64,000 nt of DNA. It comes from JADJOY01 sp016713535 [NCBI: Deltaproteobacteria bacterium] (GTDB lineage Bacteria; JADJOY01). The position numbers and the translations under genes were made by a program. The notes under the pieces were generated by a model. It had not been told where the DNA came from and ran no database searches. It saw only the letters and a list, made by a program, of their open reading frames with translations. Below are positions 34,731-42,485 of this stretch, piece by piece. Where the stretch lies: contig JADJOY010000010.1 of NCBI GenBank assembly GCA_016713535.1, forward strand, positions 248,001 through 312,000. The letters run 5' to 3'. How positions within the stretch are numbered: the first letter of the stretch is position 1; each line of letters opens with the position of its first letter.

Positions 34731-36221
34731 TCAGCCTCGCGACTTGCGCCGGCCGCCGAGCACCATCGCCAGCGGTAGCAACATCACCGCCGGGCTTCCG
34801 GCGCCGCAGCCGGTGCTTGGCACCAACTCGTAAGCACCCGTGTCGCACTTCCCGCCCGCGGGTTGCGGCCGCGCCGTGCCACGCTGATCGACGGCAGGGC
34901 AGCCGGCACCCAGCCCCTTGTCGATGGCCGGGCTGCCGGTGAGCAGCGCGTGGGTCGGGGTGGGCCCGCCGTTGGCCGCGAGCGCGCCGAGCTTGGGATC
35001 GGCGACGCTCACGAGGTCGGTGCCGGCGCCGAAGCCGCAGCCGTTCGCGGGGCTCTCGAGGTTGCCGCCCTGGCTGTTCATCACGCCGCTACCGAGGAAG
35101 CGGCAGCTCCCTTGGACCAGGGTGTTGGAGAGGGTGATGGAGCCGGTGTTCACCAGCAGCGCCGTGCCGCTCGCGGCCTGGTTTGCTGCCACCGTCGAGT
35201 TGATCATCACGAGGACCGCACCCGAGGTGTCGCCGCCGGTGATGATGCCGCCGCCGGAGCTGGGCACCGTGAACGAGTTGGCGACGTTGCCGCTGATCGT
35301 GCTGTTCTCGATGGTGAGCGGACCGTCGTTGAGAATGCCCGCGCCGCCGCCGGTGGGCGGCCACGGAAAGCCGCTCGCCGCGGCACCCAGCGCCGTGTTG
35401 GCGCTGATGGTCGAGCCGGTGATCGTCATCGAGCCGCCGAGGCCGAAGAACGCGTTGCTGACGCCGGCGCCGCCGAGCTGGGCGGTGTTCTGGGTGATGG
35501 TCGAGTCGGTGACGCTGACGACGGCGGTGGGGCCGTCGTTGCCGATGCCACCCGAGAAGCCGCTCTCGAAGTTGAGGAACGTGAGGTCGAGGGCTGCGAA
35601 GTTGCCACTCAGCGTCGAGCGCACCAGGTGCACGTGGCCGCCCAGGTTCTGGATGGCGCCGCCGTTGAGGGCGGTGTTGTCGCGGATGGTGACATCGGTG
35701 AACGTGACGTCGGCGTTCTGCTCGACCATCACGCCGCCGCCCATCGGCGTCTGCGACTCGCCGGCCTCGGGCTCGTGGAGCACCGCGGTGCCACCCGTGA
35801 GCGTCAGCTTCGAGATGCCGATGGTCGCGCCCCGGAGGTGCATCACCCGGTCGATGTCGCCGGCGTCGATCACCGTGGTCGCTGCGCCGGCTCCGTCGAT
35901 CTGGACGTTGTCCAGTACGTCGAGGTCGCCGGTCAGCCCGAGATCCTCGTAACGGCCGCCGGCCGTGAGGAGGTAGTTGCCAGCCGGTACCACGATGCTG
36001 TCGAAGGCTACGGCCCCCGGCGTTCCGGCCGGGCACGCATCCACCGCCACGTTGAAGTTGGCGGCGCGGAGCGCCTCGCGGAGGGTGCAGTTGCCGTTCG
36101 GGCCGGCGCCCAGATCGTCCGCAGTCGAGTCGACGGTGATGGTCGTGGCCGCGGCGGTCGCGGCGCCGCCGGTGATCGCCACGAACGCCGCGATGGCGAG
36201 AGAGTGAGTCCGGTTCCGCAC
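34731..36221 (-). CDS. CSLREA-type right-handed beta-helix surface protein
   Basis: 496 residues from a GTG at 36221 with an A/G-rich ribosome site (GAGGGGG) about 8 bp upstream. Signal peptide 'AIAAFVAITGGAATAAA', then the CSLREA block 'GNCTLREALRAANFNVAVDA' at about 43-62. Beta-helix repeats follow ('GGAGVSNAFFGLGGSMTITG', 'ENSTISGNVANS'), ending in a choice-of-anchor type region 'LAANGGPTPTHALLTGSPAID'. The C-terminus 'STGCGAGSPAVMLLPLAM' then 'GGRRKSRG' is a Gly/Cys-hydrophobic-Arg sorting-type tail. This is the intact relative of the damaged gene at 28979. It is divergent from the soluble cytochrome gene at 36487 across a 265-bp gap. Confidence 0.8.
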   Translation of the reverse strand: MRNRTHSLAIAAFVAITGGAATAAATTITVDSTADDLGAGPNGNCTLREALRAANFNVAVDACPAGTPGAVAFDSIVVPAGNYLLTAGGRYEDLGLTGDLDVLDNVQIDGAGAATTVIDAGDIDRVMHLRGATIGISKLTLTGGTAVLHEPEAGESQTPMGGGVMVEQNADVTFTDVTIRDNTALNGGAIQNLGGHVHLVRSTLSGNFAALDLTFLNFESGFSGGIGNDGPTAVVSVTDSTITQNTAQLGGAGVSNAFFGLGGSMTITGSTISANTALGAAASGFPWPPTGGGAGILNDGPLTIENSTISGNVANSFTVPSSGGGIITGGDTSGAVLVMINSTVAANQAASGTALLVNTGSITLSNTLVQGSCRFLGSGVMNSQGGNLESPANGCGFGAGTDLVSVADPKLGALAANGGPTPTHALLTGSPAIDKGLGAGCPAVDQRGTARPQPAGGKCDTGAYELVPSTGCGAGSPAVMLLPLAMVLGGRRKSRG

Positions 36222-36486
36222 GCAAAACCCCCTCGGCGCCCGTGCCGGGCGCCACCTGTACTGGTCCGTGCGGGCGCACGAACCCTTTCGAGGTTACGCA
36301 GGTTGTGACCTCGGTCACAACCCGGTCGGCCCGGTTCCTCCGCCGGACCGCGGGCGACCCTCAGGGTGCTGTTGCGCGCGGCTCGCGGAACGTGGGAACC
36401 TCGATGCTCACCGTGATCTGGCTCACGCATGGGACGGGTTCGACCTCGCGTCGGCCCGCGGTGGGCCGTTGCGTCGAAAGGACGGG
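36222..36486 (+). other. Divergent intergenic region
   Basis: 265 bp between the CSLREA and soluble cytochrome genes. The sequence 'GTGACCTCGGTCAC' (36305-36318) is an inverted repeat and could be an operator. No convincing -10/-35 pair or small gene is visible. Confidence 0.4.
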
Positions 36487-38511
36487 ATGAGGAGTGCTTC
36501 CAGTCGGGACGTCCCCGAGCTCGCCGGACCGTCGAGACCGCGCCGCTCGACCCGGGTGCGCCTGGGGCTGACCTTGCTCGCCGCAGTGGCCGTCGGGCTC
36601 ATGTTCTCGAACGGTGGTACCGCGGGTAACCGCGCGGGCAACACGGTCGTCTCCACCGACTTGATGATGCCGGGCACCCAGCAGGGCGAGGTCTTCCCGA
36701 GCAACACCACCGAGCCGGTCGGCCTCTGCAAGCAGTGCCACGGCGGTTGGGACAAGACCGTCGAGCCGTACTACCTCGCGGCCGGCAGCATGATGATGCA
36801 CTCGGGCCGCGACCCTGTGTTCTGGGGGCAGCTCGCGATCGCCGAGCAGGACTTCCCGGGCTACGGCAACGTGTGCATGCGCTGCCACATGCCCTCGGGC
36901 TGGGCCGAGAACCGCGCCATCCCGACCAACGGCTCGGCACTCACCGACCTCGACGATGGCTTCGGCGTGGAGTGCGACATTTGCCACAAGCTGGTCAATC
37001 CCGACGAGTCGGAGAACCAGGGCATCCAGAACCCGCCCTTCGTCGCCAACGACGGCGGCAACCCGCCCAACGGCTATTACGGCGCCGCGCAGATGTCGCT
37101 GGTCGCGTCCTTCAACCGCCAGGGGCCCTACACGCCGCCCGATTGCGCGCACGGCGCCGAGAAGTCGAAGTTCATCCGCACCGCGGAGATGTGCGGCACC
37201 TGCCACGACGTCTCGAACCCGATGGTCGGCGACCTGGCGCCCAACAACGGCGCCCAGCTCCCGCTCGACCCTGGCGCTTTCAGCGGCGTGCCGGGTGCGC
37301 CTGTGCAGACGAAGGCCGCGCTCAACAACTTCCCGTTCCAGTACGGCATCGTCGAGCGCACCTTCTCCGAGTGGAAGTCGAGCGCGCTCTCGACCCTGCG
37401 CGTCACCGACTATCCCACGCTGCCCGCCGAGCTCCAGCAGGGCGCGATCAAGCGCGCCTACGATCAGTCGGGCGGCGATTACGCCGACGGCCAGCCGCGC
37501 TACTACATCTGCCAGACGTGCCACATGCGGCCGCTCAAGAGCCCGGGCTGCGTGCTCCCCGGCCACACGCCGCACGACGACATGCCGCGCCACGACCTGA
37601 CCGGCGGTAACTTCTGGGTGCCCGACGCGATCGCCTACATGAAGAACAAAGGCACGCTCCGGATAGGCGCCGCGGAGCTCGGCCAGGAGGAGCTCGACGC
37701 GCTCGTGGACGGCAAGACGCGCGTCTACGCGAACCTCGCCAACGCTGGCGCACTGACCGTCGACAACGCCAACGCGCGGGTGCGCCTCGTCAATCTCACC
37801 GGCCACAAGCTGATCTCGGGCTACCCCGAGGGACGGCGCATGTGGCTCGACGTGAAGTGGTTCGACGGCTCCGGCGGGCTGGTCCGCGAGGACGGCAAGT
37901 ACGGTGCGCTCGACACGATCATCGGCGGGCAGCACGTGCAGGTACAGACGATCCTCGACCTCGACGGCACCAACACCCGGATCTACGAGACCCAGATGGC
38001 GATGTCGCAGGAGTGGGCGGCCAAGCTGCTCACGATGGGCTACTCGCCGTCCCACGTGCTGGGCTTCGATCGCAGCACCGGCCAGGTGAACTACACCCTC
38101 GGTGATCTCGCCGCGCAGGCGCCGGGCACCAACTACGTGACCTTCCACTTCGCGCTCAACAACGTCGTGGCGAAGGACAACCGCATCCCGCCCTACGGCA
38201 TGAGCTACGACATGGCGCGCGAGCGCAACGCGCTGCCGGTGCCGGCGAGCCAGTTCGGAGCTCCGGGACCCGGCGGCGCCTATGAGCACTGGGACACGGT
38301 GCAGCTCAACCCGCCCGCGAATGCGGTCACCGCGACGATCCAGCTCCTCTACCAGCCGGTGAGCTGGGAATACATCCAGTTCGTGAGCTTCGCGAACAAC
38401 CGCACCGATCCGTTCCTCGCCAACGTCGGGGTGAACCTCCTCGACGCGTGGCTCAATACCGGGATGGCGACGCCGGCGGTGATGGCGTCGGCGCCGTGGG
38501 TGAAGCCATGA
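36487..38511 (+). CDS. Exported pentahaem cytochrome c
   Basis: 674 residues from ATG 36487, preceded by AAAGGA at good spacing. Signal sequence around residues 20-45 ('RVRLGLTLLAAVAVGLMFS'). Five haem sites: CKQCH (about 80), CMRCH (130), CDICH (163), CGTCH (236), CQTCH (342), with extra histidines ('MMMHSGRDPVFW', 'HTPHDDMPRH') that could be distal ligands. The last 250 residues are beta-rich ('LTGHKLISGYPEGRRMWLDV'), similar in idea to the C-domain of the membrane cytochromes, but overall a different family. ATGA overlap with an FG-GAP protein (38508) makes the two co-translated. Probably a periplasmic or surface electron carrier with an attached-by-partner anchor. Confidence 0.85.
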   Translation: MRSASSRDVPELAGPSRPRRSTRVRLGLTLLAAVAVGLMFSNGGTAGNRAGNTVVSTDLMMPGTQQGEVFPSNTTEPVGLCKQCHGGWDKTVEPYYLAAGSMMMHSGRDPVFWGQLAIAEQDFPGYGNVCMRCHMPSGWAENRAIPTNGSALTDLDDGFGVECDICHKLVNPDESENQGIQNPPFVANDGGNPPNGYYGAAQMSLVASFNRQGPYTPPDCAHGAEKSKFIRTAEMCGTCHDVSNPMVGDLAPNNGAQLPLDPGAFSGVPGAPVQTKAALNNFPFQYGIVERTFSEWKSSALSTLRVTDYPTLPAELQQGAIKRAYDQSGGDYADGQPRYYICQTCHMRPLKSPGCVLPGHTPHDDMPRHDLTGGNFWVPDAIAYMKNKGTLRIGAAELGQEELDALVDGKTRVYANLANAGALTVDNANARVRLVNLTGHKLISGYPEGRRMWLDVKWFDGSGGLVREDGKYGALDTIIGGQHVQVQTILDLDGTNTRIYETQMAMSQEWAAKLLTMGYSPSHVLGFDRSTGQVNYTLGDLAAQAPGTNYVTFHFALNNVVAKDNRIPPYGMSYDMARERNALPVPASQFGAPGPGGAYEHWDTVQLNPPANAVTATIQLLYQPVSWEYIQFVSFANNRTDPFLANVGVNLLDAWLNTGMATPAVMASAPWVKP

Positions 38512-40040
38512 GCGCGATCGTGGCCAAGAGCGAGAGAGGGCGGCGCGCGGCGCGCTTCGCAGGCGCGCTGGCGATCGTGGCGCTGGTCCCGGCGCTGATG
38601 GCGGCGCGCACGCGCCTGGGCGTCACCGCCACCGCGCCCAAGTTCCAGTGGTACGGCGGCGCCGAATACGACTACATGGGCGGTGCGGTGGGCGGCGCCG
38701 GCGACGTCGACAAGGACGGCACGCCGGACGTGATCATCGGCGCGCCATGGGCGAACCCCGGCGGTCGCGAGGACGCCGGATCGGTCTACGTTTACTCGGG
38801 GAAGACCGGCGCGCTCCTGCGCCAGCTCGACGGTGCCCACGCCGGTGACCACTTCGGCTACTCGGTGGCGGGTGCGGGTGACACCAACGGCGACGGCTAC
38901 GCCGACTTCGTGATCGGCGCGCGCGACGAGTGGCTGGGCTCGATCAACCGCGTCGGTGCCGCCTACGTGTACTCGGGTCAGAGCGGCGCGCTGCTGTGGC
39001 AGCTCCACGGCACCTGGCAGGGCGACCTGCTGGGCTGGGCGGTGGCGGGCGTGGGCGACGTGAACAAGGACGGCTTCGCGGACGTCGCGATCACCGCGCC
39101 CTACTACGACCCCAACGGCCGTCCGGACGCCGGCTCGGTGTTCGTGCGCTCGGGGGTGGACGGCAGCCAGCTCTACCGCTTCGACGGCGAGAACACGTTC
39201 AACCCCAGCGACAGCCTCGGCATCTCGGTGGCCGCGGCGGGAGACGTCGACCGCGACACCTACCCCGACATCATCGTCGGAGTGCCGCACTGGGATCCGC
39301 AGAACAACTACAACGCCGGCGGCGCGTGGCTCTACTCGGGGCACACCGGCGCGATCCTCCACAATTGGGAGGGGGTCCACTACCTCGACTACACGGGCTG
39401 GTCGGTCGCGGGTGTCGGGGACGTGAACAAGGACGGCGTCCCCGACATCGCGGTAGGCGCCAACGTGTTGCACGCCGGGACCGCGGGGAAGCCCAACACC
39501 TGGAAGACCTACGGCGGCTTCTACGTGTTCTCGGGCGCCGATTACAGCCAGATCGTCCGCGTGGTGGGGAGCGAGGAGTACCAGTATCTAGGTAACACCA
39601 TCTCGACGATCGGCGACTGGAACAAGGACGGCGCCGCGGACATCCTCGTCGGCGCGCCCAACGCCAACCCGAACGGCGTGTTCAACGCCGGCTCGACGTT
39701 CGTCTACTCCGGGGCGGGCGCGGTGCTGGCGCGCTTCGACGGCGTCAACCGCGGCGATCTGATGGGCTGGAACGTGGCCGGGCTCGGCGACATCAACGGC
39801 GACGGCGTCGGCGACCTGGTCACGGGGATCTCGAATCTGCCGGTGAGCAACGCGCCGCGCGCGGGCTCCGGCGTGGTCTATGCGTCGGCGTCGGGCTGCG
39901 GCTCGATCGCGGTCGAGACCGACGGACGTGGCCACCTGACGGGTGTCGATCTCGGTGTGCTGGCGATCCCGGTGGTGATCGTCGGTCTCGCGGGAGCACG
40001 GCGTCGGCGGGCGGGCGTGAAGCCCGCCCCTGCGGTGTGA
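38508..40040 (+). CDS. FG-GAP (integrin alpha-like) repeat protein with sorting tail, coupled to cytochrome
   Basis: 510 residues. N-terminal signal or anchor at about 17-34. Seven blades with Cage-type calcium loops: DVDKDGTPD, DTNGDGYAD, DVNKDGFAD, DVDRDTYPD, DVNKDGVPD, DWNKDGAAD, DINGDGVGD, each followed by 'IGAP'-like strands and 'VYSG' turns, an integrin alpha-type propeller. The C-terminus 'SASGCGSIAVETDG' plus 'LAIPVVIVGLAGARRRRAG' is a sorting-type tail. A perfect hairpin lies inside the last codons (40009-40029). Its overlap with the pentahaem gene suggests it holds that cytochrome at the surface or presents its substrate. Confidence 0.85.
   Translation: MSAIVAKSERGRRAARFAGALAIVALVPALMAARTRLGVTATAPKFQWYGGAEYDYMGGAVGGAGDVDKDGTPDVIIGAPWANPGGREDAGSVYVYSGKTGALLRQLDGAHAGDHFGYSVAGAGDTNGDGYADFVIGARDEWLGSINRVGAAYVYSGQSGALLWQLHGTWQGDLLGWAVAGVGDVNKDGFADVAITAPYYDPNGRPDAGSVFVRSGVDGSQLYRFDGENTFNPSDSLGISVAAAGDVDRDTYPDIIVGVPHWDPQNNYNAGGAWLYSGHTGAILHNWEGVHYLDYTGWSVAGVGDVNKDGVPDIAVGANVLHAGTAGKPNTWKTYGGFYVFSGADYSQIVRVVGSEEYQYLGNTISTIGDWNKDGAADILVGAPNANPNGVFNAGSTFVYSGAGAVLARFDGVNRGDLMGWNVAGLGDINGDGVGDLVTGISNLPVSNAPRAGSGVVYASASGCGSIAVETDGRGHLTGVDLGVLAIPVVIVGLAGARRRRAGVKPAPAV
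40009..40029 (+). repeat. Hairpin overlapping the 3' end of the FG-GAP gene
   Basis: GGGCGGGC-GTGAA-GCCCGCCC, an 8-bp perfect stem within the last 11 codons. It may serve as a terminator, though no T tract follows, or be a repeat that extended the reading frame. Confidence 0.55.
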
Positions 40041-40055
40041 ACCAGGCTCGATCGC

Positions 40056-40083
40056 CTGGAGCGCGGCCGCTCCGTCGGCCGCC
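40056..40083 (+). repeat. Imperfect hairpin of the intergenic repeat family
   Basis: CTGGAGCGCGGCC, loop, GGCCGCCAG: outer CTGG/CCAG and inner GCGGCC/GGCCGC stems. It shares the 'CTGGAG-GC-GGCCGC-TCGTCGGCC' layout with 34678-34705. Confidence 0.5.
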
Positions 40084-40143
40084 AGCGACCGATCGAGGCG
40101 GTGGACCGAACGGTTCGCCGAAAGGCGAGTCGCAGCGCGACGG

Positions 40144-40177
40144 CACGTGCGGAGCGCTGCGGGGGACGGAGCCCCCC
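40144..40177 (+). repeat. CACGTGCGGAGCG repeat, copy 1
   Basis: Starts CACGTGCGGAGCGCTGCGGG and ends GGACGGAGCCCCCC. A related copy lies 141 bp downstream; both are preceded by GAGTCGCAG. Confidence 0.6.
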
Positions 40178-40284
40178 TCGCTGCGAAGACCCTCGTAGCG
40201 ACGGGGGTTCCATCCCCCGTCGCTGGGCCCACGCGTCTTCCGTGAGCGACCCAGATGGAAAGAGTCGCAGGCTCAGCGCGGCGC

Positions 40285-40317
40285 CACGTGCGGAGCGCCG
40301 CGAGGGACGGAGCCCCC
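40285..40317 (+). repeat. CACGTGCGGAGCG repeat, copy 2
   Basis: Starts CACGTGCGGAGCGCCGCGAG and ends GGACGGAGCCCCC. It lies directly before the 3' end of the minus-strand DUF2330-like gene. Between copies 1 and 2, GACGGGGGTTCCATCCCCCGTC (40199-40220) forms a further hairpin. Confidence 0.6.
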
Positions 40318-40326
40318 TTCGAAGGA

Positions 40327-41370
40327 TCAAGGGCCGGCGCGCTGCTCGATCTCGGCGCGGGGCCAGCCCGTGAGCCCCGCTAGTGCGTCGACCGCGCTCT
40401 GGTGCTGGCGAGCGAGGCGGGCTCGGTAGGTCTCGCCGTCGGCGCACGCGATCGGCCCCGCCGTGTACGGGCGGCGCACGACGAAGCGCACCTGGAAGTC
40501 GCGGCGGTCGGGGGTCTCGCGGAGCTCGAGCGGTGGCCAGGTGTGCTCACTCGCGCCGAGCGCCAGCCGGAAGCGGGTCACGAAGACGTTGCGCGCGCCG
40601 CCCTGGTGATCCTGAGGCGCGGCCGCGGACTGCATCGGGTTCGCCTTCGGCGGAGGGTCGGCCGCCCACGTAGCGCCGAGCTGGTGGAGCTCGGCGATCG
40701 GCAGTGGATCCGCGACGCACGGATCGCAGAAACCGAGGTCACCCGTGTATTCGACGAGCGCGGCGCCGGGCTCGGTGCGGGCGAGCATGTTGGCCGTCGC
40801 CGCCGCGTAGAAGCGCCCGAAATCGTCCTTCACGAAGAGAGGCAGCACTGCGCCCGAAGCGACCGGTACGCTCTCGCGCCCCACCACCTGCGCCCGGCCG
40901 GTGCGGGTGAGGACGAAGATCACGAGCTCGCGGGCGGGTGTCTCGGCCGCTAGCTCCACCCGCGCGCCCCTGAGCGCGAGCGTCTTCGCCTCCCCACCGG
41001 ATCCTGGCGCCGGCGTGGCGCCGCGCTCCACCGCCGCGCTCGCCACCACGGCGCCGTTCCGCGCCGCCGGCGGCGGTGCCACGCGAAGCTCGAAGTCGAC
41101 GGGGGGTGTGCACGGGTTGGGGTCCGTGTACCCGGCGAGGCGTGGCGCGGTGTAGGCGTCGAGATGGTCGATCGGCGCAGGGCCGCCGCCTGGCGGTGCG
41201 ATCGTCACGACCCCGTTCGAGCCGTCGAGGGCCACGACCACCCGCCGCGCGCCGGGCGCCGGCTGCGCGGCTTGCGCCACGCTCGCACCGGGCGCGCCCT
41301 GCATCAGCACCGTGGCGACCACCGCGGCGGTCACCACGGCCCGGCACCGATCGCTTCGCCACGGCCGCAT
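40327..41370 (-). CDS. Exported DUF2330-like protein
   Basis: 347 residues from the ATG at 41370, favoured over 41397 by a GGAGG 8 bp upstream. Signal peptide 'AVVTAAVVATVLMQGAPGAS', cleavage near 'AQA'. The features 'FCDPCVADPLPIAELHQLGA' and 'NVFVTRFRLALGASEHTWPP' then 'DRRDFQVRFVVRRPY' resemble the DUF2330 family of secreted proteins of unknown role. Cysteines at 'NPCTPP', 'CDPC' and 'IACADG' may form disulfides. It is divergent from the thioesterase gene with about 100 bp between them. No operon partner. Confidence 0.6.
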   Translation of the reverse strand: MRPWRSDRCRAVVTAAVVATVLMQGAPGASVAQAAQPAPGARRVVVALDGSNGVVTIAPPGGGPAPIDHLDAYTAPRLAGYTDPNPCTPPVDFELRVAPPPAARNGAVVASAAVERGATPAPGSGGEAKTLALRGARVELAAETPARELVIFVLTRTGRAQVVGRESVPVASGAVLPLFVKDDFGRFYAAATANMLARTEPGAALVEYTGDLGFCDPCVADPLPIAELHQLGATWAADPPPKANPMQSAAAPQDHQGGARNVFVTRFRLALGASEHTWPPLELRETPDRRDFQVRFVVRRPYTAGPIACADGETYRARLARQHQSAVDALAGLTGWPRAEIEQRAGP

Positions 41371-41423
41371 CGCACCCGCCTCCGATCGTGCCGCCATCGG
41401 TCCTCCTCGCGGGCCTGCCCGGC

Positions 41424-41429
41424 TACACT
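41424..41429 (+). promoter_or_regulatory. Candidate -10 element upstream of 41470
   Basis: GGCTACACTGCCCGCC: TACACT 41 bp before the ATG at 41470. Confidence 0.5.
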
Positions 41430-41469
41430 GCCCGCCCGCCGCGCACCGATCCTACACGGGAGGAAGCCG

Positions 41470-41928
41470 ATGGACTCGCCGACCACCACCGAGCCGCACG
41501 AGCCGTGGGGAGATTCGGGCGCCTGGAACCGCCACCTCGGGCTCAGGATGATCGAGCTCTCGGGTGAACGCGTCACCGGCGAGTGGGACGTGGACCCGCG
41601 CCACTTCCAGCCCTACGGCATCGTCCACGGCGGCGTGTATTGCAGCGTGATCGAGACCGTGTGCTCGGTGGGCGCGGCGCTGAGCGTGATCGGCGAGGGC
41701 CTCTCGGTGGTCGGCCTCGACAACCACACCAGCTTCATCCGCGCGGTGCGCGGCGGGCGGCTCACCGTGGTCGCGACACCGATCACCCGCGGCCGCCGCA
41801 CGCAGCTCTGGGAAGCCGAGATCAAGAACGAGGCGGGGCAGATCGTGGCCACCGGCCGCGTTCGTTGCCTGTGCCTCGCACCCGGCACCGAGCTCGCCGG
41901 CAAGGCGGTCGGCACCACCGAGCCCTGA
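41470..41928 (+). CDS. Hotdog-fold thioesterase, PaaI-like
   Basis: 152 residues. The family motif 'YGIVHGGVYCSVIETVCSVG' (about residues 54-73) with the catalytic region HGG and following Glu, then 'VVGLDNHTSFIRAVRGGRL' and a C-terminal 'TRGRRTQLWEAEIKNEAGQI', all as in PaaI/4HBT acyl-CoA thioesterases. Cytosolic; expected to hydrolyse an acyl- or aryl-acyl-CoA, substrate unknown. GGAGGA lies 6 bp before the ATG at 41470, which excludes longer upstream starts. The EamA gene follows after 13 bp and is likely in the same transcript. Confidence 0.85.
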   Translation: MDSPTTTEPHEPWGDSGAWNRHLGLRMIELSGERVTGEWDVDPRHFQPYGIVHGGVYCSVIETVCSVGAALSVIGEGLSVVGLDNHTSFIRAVRGGRLTVVATPITRGRRTQLWEAEIKNEAGQIVATGRVRCLCLAPGTELAGKAVGTTEP

Positions 41929-41941
41929 AGGCGAGGTCCCC

Positions 41942-42376
41942 ATGCCCGCGTCCGGCGACTGGTTCTGGTGGGCAGTCTTCTCGGCGGTGTTCGCGGCGGT
42001 GACCGCGATCCTCGCCAAGCTCGGCCTCACGGGGATCGACTCCGACTTCGCGACGCTGGTGCGCACCACCGTCATCCTGGTGGTGCTCGGGCTCTTCGTC
42101 GGACTCACTGGCAAGTGGCAGAACCCCCTCGAGCTGCGCGGCCGCTCGGTGCTCTTCCTGGTGCTCTCGGGTCTCGCCACCGGAGCTTCGTGGGTGTGCT
42201 ACTTCCGCGCGCTCAAGGCCGGTGAGGCCGCCAAGGTGGCGCCGGTCGACAAGCTGAGCGTCGTGCTGGTGGCGATCTTCGCGACGATCTTCCTGGGCGA
42301 GCGCCCGGTGGCGCGCGAGTGGTTCGGCATCGCGCTCGTGGGCCTCGGCGTGGTGGTGCTCGCGCTCAAGCGCTGA
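41942..42376 (+). CDS. EamA-type small membrane transporter
   Basis: 144 residues, five helices, a single EamA domain instead of the usual two. Hallmarks: 'FAAVTAILAKLGL' near the N-terminus, 'GLATGASWVCYFRALKAGEA' and 'APVDKLSVVLVAIFATIFLGE' ending 'GIALVGLGVVVLALKR'. Half-size members probably act as dimers, as in small drug/metabolite exporters. The substrate is unknown. GGCGAGG upstream of the ATG at 41942 is a plausible ribosome site. It directly follows the thioesterase. Confidence 0.85.
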   Translation: MPASGDWFWWAVFSAVFAAVTAILAKLGLTGIDSDFATLVRTTVILVVLGLFVGLTGKWQNPLELRGRSVLFLVLSGLATGASWVCYFRALKAGEAAKVAPVDKLSVVLVAIFATIFLGERPVAREWFGIALVGLGVVVLALKR

Positions 42377-42442
42377 CGCACGCGCGCCGCGAGCCGGATC
42401 GCAGGCGAGTCGCGCGGGTATCGGTGTGGCGTGGTCTTCCGG

Positions 42443-42448
42443 TACGAT
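42443..42448 (+). promoter_or_regulatory. Candidate -10 element upstream of 42486
   Basis: CCGGTACGATCGCGCG: TACGAT 38 bp before the ATG at 42486. Confidence 0.4.
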
Positions 42449-42485
42449 CGCGCGCTTGCGCGCTTCCGTCCCACCGGAGATCTCG

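Noticed and set aside
36361-38289. 642-codon open frame on the minus strand opposite the soluble cytochrome
   Set aside because: Same mirror composition; the plus strand has five CXXCH sites and a ribosome site.
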